Assembly: GCA_032622095.1 (NCBI GenBank)
Contig: CP136066.1
Coordinates: 41,797,835-41,861,834 of the forward strand
Reading direction: 5' to 3'
DNA: 64,000 bases
Origin: Siphonodentalium dalli
Lineage: Eukaryota > Mollusca > Scaphopoda > Gadilida > Siphonodentaliidae
Below the pieces are notes generated by a model. The model searched no databases, was not told the DNA's origin, and saw only the letters and a list, made by a program, of their open reading frames with translations. Below are positions 23,646-35,705 of this stretch, piece by piece (the first letter of the stretch is position 1; each line of letters begins with the position of its first letter). The translations under genes and the position numbers were made by a program.

Positions 23646-23997
23646 TTAAAGGGGCACTGTGCATACAATCCGGCAATTCATGGGACCATCTCCTTTTATA
23701 CTGAACAAAATATATGCAACAAATGAATGAATGTGAACCATGGATTAGTGCAACATGTACTTGTGCTTGGTGAACAATGCAAAATACATGATAATTATAA
23801 TGAAAATGAATAAATGGCTGGAGTCATAAATTCATTTTCTTTATAATTACCATGTTGATTACATCGTTCATAAAACACACAAGTGTATTTTGCACTAACC
23901 CATGGCTTAAATTCATTCATTTGTTGCATCTATTATGTTGAGTATAAAAGCAGATGGTCCCATGAATGGCCGGATTTAGTGTACATTACCCCTTTAA
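23646..23997. mobile_element. MITE with AGGGGCACT ends and possible TTAA duplication
   Basis: A long imperfect inverted repeat spans the element: TTTAAAGGGGCACTGTGCAT at the left and complementary TGTACATTACCCCTTTAAA at the right. Longer complements lie inside (ATTCATGGGACCATCT and its reverse). TTAA at 23646-23649 and 23994-23997 can be read as target duplications around a 344-bp element, which would suit a TTAA-targeting family. The arms meet near ATAAATGGCTGGAGTCAT. There is no transposase. A diverged half-copy may lie at 30244-30380. Confidence 0.7.
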
Positions 23998-23999
23998 AG

Positions 24000-25030
24000 T
24001 TCATTTATTCAATTTCTCAACCCATAGAGTATATGACTCTACGAACAATGATTTGTTACTAAAATATAATCTATAAGAATTTACAGCGGCGCTTGTGAAA
24101 ATGATAGAAGTCGTGTTGAAGTCGGGGAAGTTTTTGAATTATCACAACCATTTAGCGATCAAATGGAAACTATGAACAAAGTTGAAGTAGTCACTGCACC
24201 CCGCAGATCTTTTGTTCTGATGATAGTATTTCGTGTACGATTCGATCAAAATGTTCTACGTATCATGTTTGCCATTACCCAACTACCTTATTCTGAACAT
24301 TTAAGTTGTTATATTTATCAAACGGAAATATAAACACGAAACATTTATGTTCGAGTCCATTGGAACACCCAATAACATAACAACTATTCCCTTATTTTGG
24401 TTTTGCCGTTTATCTTTCTTTGTTCTACATAACTTATCAAACATGTATGCTTTGATCGCACGCGGGTGTAAACAAAGAACATCTGGTGTAGAGTCTGGTC
24501 AATGTTTTGCCTACCAATCCCAGGAACACGTGTTGGTGTGACGTCATTGAATCTTGCCATGTGTTTATGCATTGGGGATCATGAGTGACATTTCCAACAG
24601 GGAATTTTGCGCATCACTCTGGACACGTGTCGCAATTTGGGCAAGATCGACACCTCTGTAATAATATAGCCTGGGGCAAGCAAGCGTCTTCAATCTTTGC
24701 CATTGGGGATGTGAACCAAGTGTCTGTGATTTGAGCGGATATCAAAACTCTGTGCTTTGTCGGCTCTGAAAGTTTGCTTTTTTATATTCCATGCAGCATT
24801 GAATTAATAATTCAGATTACATGAGAAGACGAGACCACGATAGTTATTCCCATGAAAGTTACACCCTTGACATAGATGTACGTGCGATATGCACGTGCGT
24901 GTAATTATAGTATTGTTTTGCACGACACGAATAACATAATTATGTCTACTATGTAGCTGCTATTATATATATATAAAGGATCTTTGATCAGGATATATAA
25001 GGGTATTCGAAATTTCGATTGGATTGTTTA
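24000..25030. other. No recognisable gene
   Basis: AT-rich sequence without a supportable gene. A frame at 24347-24541 resembles nothing I know. A short (TA)n run occurs at 24961-24976. Confidence 0.4.
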
Positions 25031-25031
25031 T

Positions 25032-25225
25032 CATTTTCTGTGACTTTAACAATTCTTGTAAATTCGTGCAACCCCTTCACATTACCCTATTTTTACAAGA
25101 TTTGTAAAATCTTGCAACATCATATTTTTTCGCTGGCGCCTGCGAACTGATGATGCTGATCGGATCAATTTCTGATTTAACTGTACAATTTTATATCTTT
25201 TAATTACATTACTTATATAATGTAA
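25032..25225 (+). repeat. Duplicated segment, copy 1 (pairs with 26007-26205)
   Basis: CAATTCTTGTAAATTCGTGC, AAGATTTGTAAAATCTTGCA (itself a short palindrome) and TTTCGCTGGCGCCTGCG occur in the same order in both copies, with a few substitutions and small indels. Copy spacing is about 975 bp. Confidence 0.8.
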
Positions 25226-25242
25226 ATCGGTTAAATATTTAT

Positions 25243-25520
25243 AGTTGTTCAAATCGCCATCAACGGAAGGAACACCAAAATATATACAGTTCCGCACATA
25301 TGGCAAACATAATCAGCGCGTAAATGGTATATTGTCCTCAAGACGTACGTTGGTGGACGGAAACAAGAGACTGCTCGTGTTACAGAAGTTGTCCTTCTGT
25401 TTACACAACGCAGCGCAATTCTATTCGTTAATCACACAAAAATGATATAAACGCTCTTTATTATTCCCATATAAGGAAAACAGTAACAATTAACGCTCTT
25501 TGTGTTTACCATATCCGGGT
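25243..25520 (+). repeat. Duplicated segment with CGCTCTTTATT pair (pairs in part with 28064-28199)
   Basis: TGTTCAAATCGCCATCAACG to TTACAGAAGTTGTCC (25246-25395) recurs at 28067-28199 with small deletions. Beyond the shared part, AAACGCTCTTTATTATTCCC (25450) and AACGCTCTTTGTGTTTACC (25486) are a pair of the dispersed satellite motif. Confidence 0.7.
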
Positions 25521-26006
25521 CTAAACAAAGGCCAGGAAACGTAACTTTTTTGCTTTCGTTTACATATTTTAACAGCATACCCACCAACAACACCGCCCGT
25601 ATCTTTAAGTCTTTCGTTTAGGTATTTTTATCACCAGAAAACAAATGTTTGCAATATGTTTATATGCATAATAATTTGTGTTATTGTTTTGTTGAAACAT
25701 TTATTATGTTAAGTGTATGGGTAAATTACTTTATGTTGTACGGGAAATTTTAATCAATTACTTTATCGAGTTTGATACATAGTACCTAACTGACATTCTT
25801 TCACCATGAATGACGTAATGTTTACACCACAGGGGCCCATGGTTGCAACATATGTATGCATATACCTCTACAATTCTGGGGAACAATCGCCCCCACCCCA
25901 TCAAAATTAGTCATACATTCAATTTCTGTATAATTACCACGTTGTAGCGATTGCACAGGGTGTGCTGTGCATGGTAGCAACTTGTAACGCCACAGACAAC
26001 ATGACT

Positions 26007-26205
26007 CTTAACATTTTCTGTGACTCTAACAATTCTTGTAAATTCGTGCAACTGCTTCATATTACCCATTTTTAACAAGATTTGTAAAATCTTGCAACAT
26101 CACTATATGTTTTCGCTGGCGCCTGCGCACCGATAATGCTGATCGGCGCGATTTCTGATTTAACTGAACAATTTTATATCTTTAATTACATTACATATAT
26201 AGGTG
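26007..26205 (+). repeat. Duplicated segment, copy 2
   Basis: Matches 25032-25225 block for block; the palindromic AAGATTTGTAAAATCTT is preserved. It differs by substitutions such as GCGCACCGATAATGC versus GCGAACTGATGATGC. Confidence 0.8.
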
Positions 26206-26679
26206 GATAGATAGATGTATTCAGCAAAAGACGCCTCAATGTAGGGGCAGGTTGCCATGTATAATAATATTAACAGTGTAGCATGTGACATCATACAATA
26301 TATTGACATTATATAGCGCCCGCTCTCCCGCGGCGTAACGTTCCATGTGAGTATATGTCCGTCCCGACCTCGGGTTTGTTTAGTTCATATATATTTGGTT
26401 TAAGGATATGCGTTTTCCTCCATTGTTTTGTCGAATGAACCATACATATCTAGTGTATTAGCCTCATCATATACTTCTTAACTCGAGTCAGAATATTGAG
26501 ATTTGGACGCTATATAACCAACAAACAACCCTGATATCTTAAAACGATACCATATACCAGTCGTGCTCAAGATTTACTTTGCAAAAAGGTTGTTTTTTAT
26601 GATTCGCAGCAGGTGGTGGCAAATTTGTTTTAATTTATTCTGTGTTATTGCTAGTTTATGTCATTGTGTTCAGTTATAT

Positions 26680-26838
26680 AAGGATTAACTGTCATGTGGA
26701 CTGTTTTTATGGAGATGTAACCGTGAGGTGAGTGGTCATATAACTTGTGTAAAACCCGAAGGGTTTTAAATACAAGTTATGACCACTTACCTCACGGTTA
26801 CATCTCCATAAAAACAGTCCACATGACAGTTAATCCTT
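26680..26838. mobile_element. Fold-back MITE, copy 1
   Basis: An almost perfect hairpin: AAGGATTAACTGTCATGTGG and about 50 more bases are complemented by the right half, ending CAGTTAATCCTT at 26838. The loop lies near AAAACCCGAAGGGTTTTAAA, itself a small palindrome. Flanks are ATAT on both sides, so the target duplication cannot be separated from the AT-rich context. Confidence 0.85.
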
Positions 26839-27169
26839 ATATTTATATACATTTAGCGAAAATGTATTTAAATCGAAAAGTGACAACACCAGCCCAAAAT
26901 ATCACATAGCACCCTTGGCAAAAGTTAACAGGAACAATTTCTTTATATTGAAACCTGATTGTTTAATTTAAGTCAATCCTGCGCGAGTCCAAATGCGCCA
27001 AAAATATTACGCGTTTTTCTTTCCGGTATCGATGACGTATCGATGTAATTATGGGGTTGCAGTTATGAGCTGTTGCGCGTTCACCGAGAAATAATTGCAA
27101 CTAGTCACGTGGGCGCCGACCAATCGAAATGCTGGATTTAGTGATAATCACACTTGTATGTAAATATAT

Positions 27170-27326
27170 AAGGATTGACTGTCATGTGGACTGTTTTTAT
27201 GGAGACGTAACCGAGAGGTAAGTGGTCATAACTTGTATGTAAAACACTTCGGGATTTACACAAGTTATGACCACTTACCTCACGGTTACATCTCCATAAA
27301 AACAGTCCACATGACAGTTAATCCTT
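27170..27326. mobile_element. Fold-back MITE, copy 2
   Basis: A second hairpin of the same family: AAGGATTGACTGTCATGTGG at the left, CAGTTAATCCTT at the right, with the loop at ACACTTCGGGATTTACACA. It differs from copy 1 by about ten substitutions and small indels. The two copies bracket 331 bp (26839-27169) that contains GGTATCGATGACGTATCGAT. Confidence 0.85.
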
Positions 27327-28194
27327 TTATATAACGTTGTTGCCATTTCTGAGTCAACATTGATGCATGGTCTATTTTGAAGAAAAAAAGTATGAAACAA
27401 AACATCAGTGTCCATAATTTGGTTCCGCCTTCCGTACTATATTTCTGCAATAATCGTGAGAATAACTATGGCTATATTATCTTATATCATTTCCCCAAGA
27501 GGAGTGTTTCATATCACAGTTTTCGAAGTTCAGTGTTCTTGTCAGTCAAGAATGTTAGACTATGACGTTAATTAGACCAGATGGGCATTTTTGAATAAAC
27601 CGACGATTCCAAGCAGTTGTAAAACTACTGCAAGCAGGCGGTCCTCGGCATGAACGACGATACTTCCGCGACATACATATACATGACATCCGGGGTATTT
27701 AAACTGATGACATATAAGTTCCATTCTCATGCCCACTGGTATATCTCGCTCTCGTTATTCTCTTATTCATTTCATGATACATTGAGTAGACGGCAAATTT
27801 CTTTGAAAGTTTTCGATTTTAGTTGGATTGTTTCGTGTTGTGCATTCTCAGAGAAATTCTTATAAGGTAAGTGTTTTCTTTCCTCCGATAAAGAATATTG
27901 TCCTATAAGTTATACCCGTGTCCGAAGCACATGCATAATTGCCCTATGTTTTGCAATTAGAAAGAAAAATAAGAAATATATCTTGACAAGGTAGAGTATT
28001 TTTATGTAGTTTTCCCCAACGTAAGAAATTAAAGGCACGAGCGGCGTTCTGTGCAGAAATATTTATATTTGTTCAAATCGCCATCAACAGCAGGAACACC
28101 AAAATATATACAGTTCCGCTCAAACATAATCAGCGCGTAAATGGTATATTCTCCCCAAGATGTACGTTGGTGAGACTGCTCGTGTTACAGAGGT

Positions 28195-28580
28195 TGTCCG
28201 TACGTCCGTCCGTCCGTCCGTGCATGGTACGTCCGTCTGTCCGTCCGTCCGTCCCGAATTCGTAAGAGTCATAACTTGAACGAGTGTCAACGGCTTTCAA
28301 AGAGTTGTGGTATATGAGTTCACCTGACCATTACCTAGAATGAGTTCGCAAGCCAGATCCGGCCTGTTAATTTTACCAGAGTTATTGGACTTTGTTTATT
28401 CTTTTTGTTGAATTTACCAAATAGCAAATAGACGACGTCACAGGGCTCATTTCCACAAATCTCAACGGATTTCAAACATATTTGGTATATGACTTTACCT
28501 GACCATTACCTAGAATGAGTTCGCAAGCCAGGTCCGGCCGGATATTTTTACCGGAGTTATTGGACTTTGTTTATTATTGA
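28195..28580 (+). repeat. (GTCC)n tract followed by a ~190-bp tandem duplication
   Basis: GTACGTCCGTCCGTCCGTCC occurs twice at 28198-28250. Then ACCTGACCATTACCTAGAAT...GAGTTATTGGACTTTGTTTA is present twice, at about 28322-28402 and 28497-28573. The units share GAGTTCGCAAGCCAG(A/G)TCCG. This arrangement is common in mollusc interspersed repeats. Confidence 0.7.
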
Positions 28581-28657
28581 GAATGCACTTCCTCGACTGC
28601 ACATTTCGGCGGGGGATACCGCCGTCTGCGACTGCTTGTCAGAATTACGTCTGGCCA

Positions 28658-28672
28658 CCCCCCCCCCCCCCC
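28658..28672 (+). repeat. C15 homopolymer
   Basis: Fifteen consecutive C lie between GGCCA and ACCGACC. The length is likely to be uncertain in any assembly. Confidence 0.8.
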
Positions 28673-28679
28673 ACCGACC

Positions 28680-29880
28680 TCAAAATTTTCGCTGGGACTA
28701 TATGCAACATGTAGAGAATGTTTCTGTAGTTCCCAACACGTAGGCCTACATTTTCTGCCATATTCTTAAACCTGCGATATTTGATCACGTTATCCAACGA
28801 CCACTTAGTCATTTTACGAAACAAAAACACGAACATATAGCCTGCATATTATATAGGACTATATAACCCTACGTATCGCCCGAGTAGATACATGTACCAG
28901 ATATATATGTATAGTTGTTTAGGTTCTATAGCCTGGCTATGCTTAATGGAAACGTATTTTTGTAGCTGACTATTTCCAGCCAACATGAAAAAACAACCTA
29001 TTTCATGACAGTTTTTAATTGGTACGGGGTATGGGTTATACACCCCAGACTTTAAAATATGTGCGGACCTACAAATTCACAGACGCACGCCGACAATAGC
29101 TTGGATAGACTTTGTAACGCTAGGTTTAAGACAACGCAACACCCGCATGTATAAACAGCGGTCGAAATCGCATCTACAGCCATTTGCTGGCTTATAATTA
29201 TGAACGAATCGGCGTTCCGTAGTTTTACAAAAAAATCGGCGAGAACTTAGGGCGGCAAATTTGAAAACTTGCACGAAATTAGAGAACGGGCTTATTACCT
29301 GTACAAATCACTTTATTTATTGACATATTTATAACATATATGTCGTACATGAAACCTATATGTGTTTCTATTGATACAATATGTGATATATAATCATATA
29401 AACACAATGACTCATGAACGCTGCATCGTCTGATATTTGACTTTTTGACACCAACAAATGATGCGTACGGACACGATATTGAAAAATAAACTTTGTTTTG
29501 GGCCATATTTTCATTTCATGCATCAACAAATTATTTGATTGTTTACTCACACTTAGACAAATTGTGGTTTGGTCGACTTAATGGTGCATTTCGAAGTAAA
29601 AATTATCCAGGTAAATGCGATCAATAATCCTACGATCGATTCATGACGTCATTATAACGTCTACGGAACGCCGACAACATAACGTTCGTTGTCAATATTT
29701 TAGCTAAAAACGACACTATTAAAACGTCTATAATTCGTAAAATATGCGATCTAGAGGGTGACGATAGGGCTGAGGTTGTTTATTGGGTCTATGTGACTAG
29801 CAATTGGCATGTTGTCAGCTTCTACCCTCCAAGTTTAACGAAAGTAACATTCTCGAGTTTGGCTCCCTGACTAGTATAAT
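28680..29880. other. No recognisable gene
   Basis: Several short minus-strand frames (28645-28836, 29077-29274, 29279-29506) have no recognisable motif. No repeats that I can pair inside the window. Confidence 0.4.
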
Positions 29881-29883
29881 TCC

Positions 29884-29950
29884 ACTATGAACCCATGTCA
29901 ACATTTAGGTCCAATGTGAACCTATTTGCACGAGGATTTATTGAAGTAGC
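29884..29950 (+). repeat. Dispersed repeat (pairs with 7436-7490)
   Basis: TAGGTCCAATGTGAACCTAT and TTTGCACGAGGATTTATTG match the element at 7.44-7.49 kb. Confidence 0.6.
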
Positions 29951-31147
29951 ATATACATATGCAAAGAGTAGGATCTGTATTATGTGCGCAGGACCATCTG
30001 ACGCTGAATAACGGCTCCCGATGTGAGCCTGTTTCAGCTAGTATTTAATGCACTAGATATTTCTCTAATCAATAGATACTGTTGAATTTCAGAGGGGATA
30101 ATTCAAGACGAATAAGGTGACATGTTTTTGAGCAAAAACAAATATTGCTTAATATTAAATTAAATTGATTTGTAGTTGAATCGTAAAGAAAAGCACGAAA
30201 ACTAAAAGATGTTGTTAATAGTAGACTAATAATTTATTAGTTTAAAGGGGGTCTGCACATAACTCCAACCATTTATAAGACACCATCTGATACATTCAAT
30301 GGTAATTATGCAACACGTAAATTAATTTGAGTCTAGGATGTATGCTAAATGCACACGCATATACAAAGAACCATAGACAATAATATGATTATTACACTTA
30401 AAATATTATTTGAATGCCAGTCATTTACTAGATTACGTCCTGTGAGAAGTTTCCGTATACGCGACCTAACACACTGTCTGGTATCAGTACGGCTGACTCA
30501 TGTTTAGACGTTTCCGGTTTCGTCGGATCTCGAATTTTTGTTGTCGCGGTAGGCACACTTTTTTGCTTAATAAATACACTATGCGTGGATTTTTGGATTG
30601 ACAATGTAGTCAGTTGTTGTTTCTGTATTATTTTGTTTCTATGTACACTGAAAGTCGCTCGCAAAATGATTTCATACGGCGATACGATCGTGGTTTATGC
30701 CAAGTAAAAAGTGAAAAAAAAGTAAAATCGAGAAAAATAAATCATCTAGGATTGAATTCACAATGTTTCAGCAGAGCAATTCACCAAATAAAACATCCAT
30801 CGCGAACTAGGAACCTTCTCTGACACATACGAAGTTTCACTTATCTTTAATATACATTTTTCGTGATATAGTGCCCGTTTTTCAACAGGTGGTGTTGTTA
30901 AAAAGTGTACGGTTTAGATGTCAAAGATTGTGATTGTGTGTACGGTTTATCTCAAAATCGTGTGGATAAATACTGACCCATTTTTCTTTTTAAATCGTTC
31001 TCTGTGAGATATACCACGTGTTGTTGGATAAATAATAAATGTGACAAATCTAAATTTAATTGTTTTGTTCGTGATTTGGAGTCCGGCAACAATAAAATTG
31101 CTTATCTACTACATAATTATATATGTATAATTATGTAGGCCTATCTC

Positions 31148-31580
31148 AAGGCTCGTCCACATACCTGTGTAAAGCGTGCGTGCGTATATAAGGGTGCGTT
31201 TGGCTGATGGGTGTAGACGCATTACGCACGGCGTCAAGACCGTTCACAGACACGAGTTAACTATCAGCTTGACTATTTATATAACATCTTCCTTATTTGT
31301 GCAATTTGTTTAATGGGTGAAAGAATAAAGTATTTGATTGTTTGACAAAATCTTGACGGACATCGTCTGTAGTTTAAACATATTGTATTTGCTCTAAATA
31401 GTACATTTATATAAAATACATGTAATGCATATATAGGCTATTTTAAAGGGATCGGAGGACAAGTGCTAACCACTTAGTTGATCCCTCCGTATATAGACCC
31501 ATCGAGCAGCCATTATTTACGCACCCTTACGTGTACACGCATGCATTACGCAGCATTACGCAGGTCTGTGGACGAGCCTT
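31148..31580. mobile_element. MITE nested in the 2.3-kb element
   Basis: AAGGCTCGTCCACATACCTG at the left is complemented by CAGGTCTGTGGACGAGCCTT at the right, with further GTGCGTGCG/CGCATGC pairing inside. About 433 bp, no frame. It lies wholly inside the larger inverted-repeat element. Confidence 0.75.
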
Positions 31581-32005
31581 TACTGGGCGACCAATAGTTG
31601 ATTATTATGATTTTTATCTTCGGTTTGTTTACGAGTATAGTGTTCTCTCCATCATTACGGTCGTATATGACCACTATATGGGTCCAATACAAAGCCGAAC
31701 ATGCTGCATGTTTAAATTTACTATATATACACGTTTAAAAATATCTTGAACACTAAAACTATATATCTGACCATGCAATTGTTTTCAAATATGAATTGAA
31801 CTCATTATTTAATTGTCTACGTTTTGTATTCTACTAGAAAAAAATAGCCTATTGTATGGTCCTGTTGTGGCTGTGCGGATTAAGGCAACACTATATCGTG
31901 CAGTTTATATTTTATCTTTTTACAGTTTTGTTTCATGTTTTCGGATTTTTGGTCCACGCATGCTGTTTGTTTTCGTTTTGTTCACAGGTAAGACAAATCT
32001 ATGAT

Positions 32006-32007
<2 letters not shown>

Positions 32008-32089
<82 letters not shown>
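32008..32089 (+). repeat. (AT)41 microsatellite
   Basis: An uninterrupted run of about 41 AT dinucleotides. Apparent frames through it are runs of alternating isoleucine and tyrosine and are not genes. Confidence 0.95.
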
Positions 32090-32094
<5 letters not shown>

Positions 32095-33426
32095 TCAATT
32101 TTGAGCATGTTAACATTTGGAATACACAACTCCTCCGTGGAACCGTTTATGAAAGTCTGCCAGTGGGTAATCATGCCACTTACACCCAAACGCAAAACAA
32201 TATTGACGAAAGATTGGAATTGTCTACCTGATTTCACAAGATTTATTCTATCGGCCCCTTAATCGTGCGGAATAGCCCATTGGGATTGCAATAGATGAGA
32301 ATGTTCAAAAATGCTGATCAACCGTACACTAGCTGCATTCTAAACCGTACACAAAAATTCGTCGATGACCATCCAAAATATACTTTTTTCTACTATACAA
32401 CACACCCGAATGGACAAATGGTTACGGATTATTGTTTGATAAACATTACGAATTATATATGACCTGCAAGATTATAATTTTATAAGGATAAAACACTTGT
32501 AAAACGGATTTGAAAGCGGCACAAAAATATGCAAAGTTCTCCATTCAATTGTGCTATAATCTAACAAATTATGACATTATATAACTCTGGTTAGTTTCCT
32601 GTGCACTGTTAACATATCCTGAACATATCCGACCAAGATTCCATTATGGTACGACAGTCTGGACATCTAAAATCAAGCATTTTAGTCGGTTGTATACCTT
32701 CGAGTTTCTGTCTTTGCGACGAAACCGGAAACGTCTAAACATGAGTCAGCCGTACTGATACCAGACAGTGCCTAACCACAATTAACGGATAAAGTAACGG
32801 ATGTGGATTGCGTAACATTTAACACATATCGTGTAAAAAATTATGTCGAGACGGGGAGCCAACTCAATAGACACCCGGTGACCATAAAATAAATTTATTA
32901 AATTTCTGGGACAAGTATGCATATAATGTAATATGTTATTTGATACATTTGCCTGAACAGTTTACGATAATATCTCGAGTAGACAGTGAAAGTTTGTATA
33001 TTTTGGTCGACTAACATGTATTATTACAGAGCGATGTCCATTTCCATTGGTACTCACAAACAAATAGCGAAAATACTAAAAATTTGAGTACAGTCTCCCT
33101 TTAAATAAATTAATTGTTGGTGCGAAAACGTTTTTTGTTTTGAAAAGGAACTGTCCTTTTGAAGAAGACCCATTGAACAAACATTATCTTGTTAGAAAAT
33201 ACAAAGCAGACTTCGGAGCTTTCACTAGTTAAAGATGGTCTATCTTCTTCCCGGGTGTAAAATAATAGATATGAATCGAAAAACCCCTGTCTGGAAACGT
33301 TTCTATATATCAATATTGATTTAATTAGAATGTTCTGGTATAATATACATGCAATCAATTACGGCTCACGTTTGTTTGGAACATAGCATGCGAGATTAAT
33401 ATTATACATCGTGACTTGGGTGTGGG

Positions 33427-33531
33427 ATGGACACAATTAATCTCACCAGAGGGGCCAGATATTTGGGCAGGATACGAGGCTTGCCGAGTGTCTGGTGCAA
33501 ATATCTGGTCCCGAAGGTGAGATTTGTCCAT
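33427..33531. mobile_element. Small fold-back element
   Basis: ATGGACACAATTAATCTCACC...GGGCCAGATATTTG pairs with CAAATATCTGGTCCCG...GGTGAGATTTGTCCAT across a ~30-bp loop. It is an imperfect hairpin of about 105 bp. Confidence 0.6.
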
Positions 33532-35175
33532 ACCATAAGGGGGAGACCCACGTTTGCATAAATCCAGCAAAAAATGCCAAGATATTTTGAACCTAGAAAT
33601 TCTCTGGATCTATCTGGCAAAAACATCTTGAATTCCATAATATACTTCATCTTCATATAGAATCTGAGTAATTATTAGGAGGCAACAAACACAATGGATT
33701 TTAATACATTTGAGACGCAGAAAATATTATTTATTATTTTGTCCCTTTCGGTACCTAGAACTGCTAGAATAATTAATAATTTCAAACAACACTCCAATCA
33801 CCAGATTATTGGCTCTTTGAGAGGAGGCTTCGTTTGTATCATAATATTGAGTTATATATTAAATTGCATCATATAACATCATACCCCATATATCATAATG
33901 GAGAATAAAGCAGTCGTAAATATTCCAGCCCAATGAAAACAAATGTCGAAATGCAGTGTGATCCACTGAAACCGGGAGCAATCAACAGGAATTAGGCCAC
34001 AGTGTTAAGAGATATGATGGTCATCTTTAACCTGGTTATGAACCCATGATCCAGAACTCATCTCCGACTCGGTGCAATTTTTCATTGATCAACAGGTACG
34101 ACATGAACATTCTCAAATATAGAACATTATTTATTTATGGATAGTTGCCTTTCTATATGGATATAATAATTCAATTTCACGAATCTAGAATAACTAAGTC
34201 TCCTATTATGATCTTCAGATATATCATGGATATATGAACTAAACTTAAAAACAAACTTATTTTACAGAAGTTCTTGGTATCTGAAACAGTGAAATTTTTG
34301 ATATTTTCCATACAACAACAGTAAAGTAAATGAGATTATAATTTCCAACGGGTCGATGGTTATTAAATATTGTGTCATAATATTTTTAAGAAAATCGTTT
34401 TTGAAATAACAGGAAATATAGACAAAACGTGCGTCTGACCTTCAACCGTTGATCAGATGCAATCAGAAACCACACAGAGCCCAACATATATTCTTGATTT
34501 TGAAAATAATATATGTTGGGGGAGGGTTAGCACAAGTGGGACTCGATAAGCAAAGGGTGCCCAAAACTCAAACATAAGATCCGTGACTGCTATAATCATT
34601 GCTGCTATTGTGGACCAGAATGTGTTCCCACGACCCGCTAAGAATGTTTACGAGTCGTGTTTCTTGGACAACACGCAATGCATCTGTTTGCATCTTGTGA
34701 ACCCGCACTTCTCTTCAGTCTGGTGCCGATAGAGCGAGATATTTGACAAGGATACGCTGATAGTTCCGGGATTGATGTGCTGGTTCTGTGAATATATTGG
34801 TTATCGCCGTGATCTGTTGAATGTTGTCGCACTAGACGTCAAATAACATGAACCAAGATAAACATATATTAAACGCTTTGTAGGCCAGGGACTCTCTGCC
34901 GAATATCTTTCAACATAACACAACCGGTACAAACAGGCACAAACTCGGTCAACAAGTCCTGCTATTAAATCTTATGTTGGGTGGATCATGCCCGATTTAA
35001 CATTGTCGGCACAGGTCCTCTGGTGAGACAACCCTGTCGTGAGTATATACGTATTAAAGGCACGGATTATCTTCGCGGTGGGTCTACTGTTAAAATAGTT
35101 ACACCCGTTAAAAGTGACATAAACAGAAAAAATATTAAATATATATATATTATTCTTATACCAATCATAACTATT
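33532..35175. other. No recognisable gene
   Basis: Short frames such as 33694-33876 and 34638-34832 have no recognisable motif. A small hairpin CACGAC...GTCGTG lies at 34629-34659. Confidence 0.4.
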
Positions 35176-35177
35176 AT

Positions 35178-35303
35178 GTAAATAGTATGTTATTGTCAAG
35201 TTTGTACGCTTTGTTATTTAAACAAAATCCAGGTTCTGTAACATTTTTGGCTTTTGTTTACAAAATAAAGCGTATACGAACTTGACAATAACACACTATT
35301 TAC
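35178..35303. mobile_element. Fold-back MITE, 126 bp
   Basis: GTAAATAGTATGTTATTGTC at the left is complemented by GACAATAACACACTATTTAC at the right; pairing continues through AAGTTxGTACGCTTTxTTATTT. The loop is about 40 bp. Confidence 0.8.
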
Positions 35304-35469
35304 GCGATATTTATGGGTATAAATAAAATATGTCTATATATTTATATTCTTTCTGTGCCTTTACGGCATATACTCATGGCAGTGTTGTCGCACCAGGGGA
35401 CCTGTAATTGTCGGCTGGTAAATGGTTGTAGAGATTTAAAACACTGTAAAGTCAGTAACTGACGACCGA

Positions 35470-35705
35470 TTCTACACCTGTGGATTCCCAAAGGAAGATT
35501 CCGAACACTTCCTGATAAATTGTCATTTGTAGCCAAACCGAAGAACTGAACTGATCGACACCATGACACCATTCCAACAAGCTTCCCACAAAGCTCGTTT
35601 GCTGGCGACTTCACGTTAATGATAGTTTCCTTCTTCTTGAAGCAACCTTAAAATTTACATGGGAAGATTCCCGTGATCAATCAATTAATTACCTGCGCCC
35701 TTTCG
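35470..35705 (+). pseudogene. LINE carboxy-terminal remnant (CCHC finger)
   Basis: The plus strand reads FYTCGFPKEDSEHFLINCHL, a stop, then PNRRTELIDTM (about 35480-35563). The pattern C...EDxxHFLxxC followed by R.ELI is the carboxy finger of CR1/I-like reverse transcriptases, as in the larger remnant at 20.57 kb. A later stretch, LLLEATLKFTWEDSRD (about 35628-35675), would fit the tail of the protein after a frame change. Only the end of the gene survives. Confidence 0.4.

Larger units (their letters stand above)
26574..28035 (+). repeat. Segmental duplication block, copy B (with inserted fold-back elements)
   Basis: Copy B of the block at 21980-22940. The match breaks at TTCAGTTATAT (26679), where a 647-bp composite of two fold-back elements begins, and resumes at CCATTTCTGAGTCAACATTG (about 27341). 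Copy B also has about 45 bp (27384-27430) lacking in copy A. Confidence 0.8.
30472..32770. mobile_element. 2.3-kb inverted-repeat element with 54-bp ends
   Basis: The 54 bp at 30472-30525 are the exact complement of 32717-32770, apart from any mismatch I missed. They begin CACTGTCTGGTATCAGTACG and end GGTTTCGTCG. Inside, GTGTACGGTTTA occurs twice near the left (30905, 30939) and as complement twice near the right (32319, 32341), like subterminal repeats. A separate MITE and an (AT)n tract lie in the middle. No transposase frame is visible, so it is a non-autonomous DNA transposon or its remnant. A 70-codon frame at 30614-30823 is unremarkable. Confidence 0.7.

Noticed and set aside
32005-32237. 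Frames rich in alternating Ile-Tyr, resembling a membrane peptide
   Set aside because: They run through the (AT)41 microsatellite.
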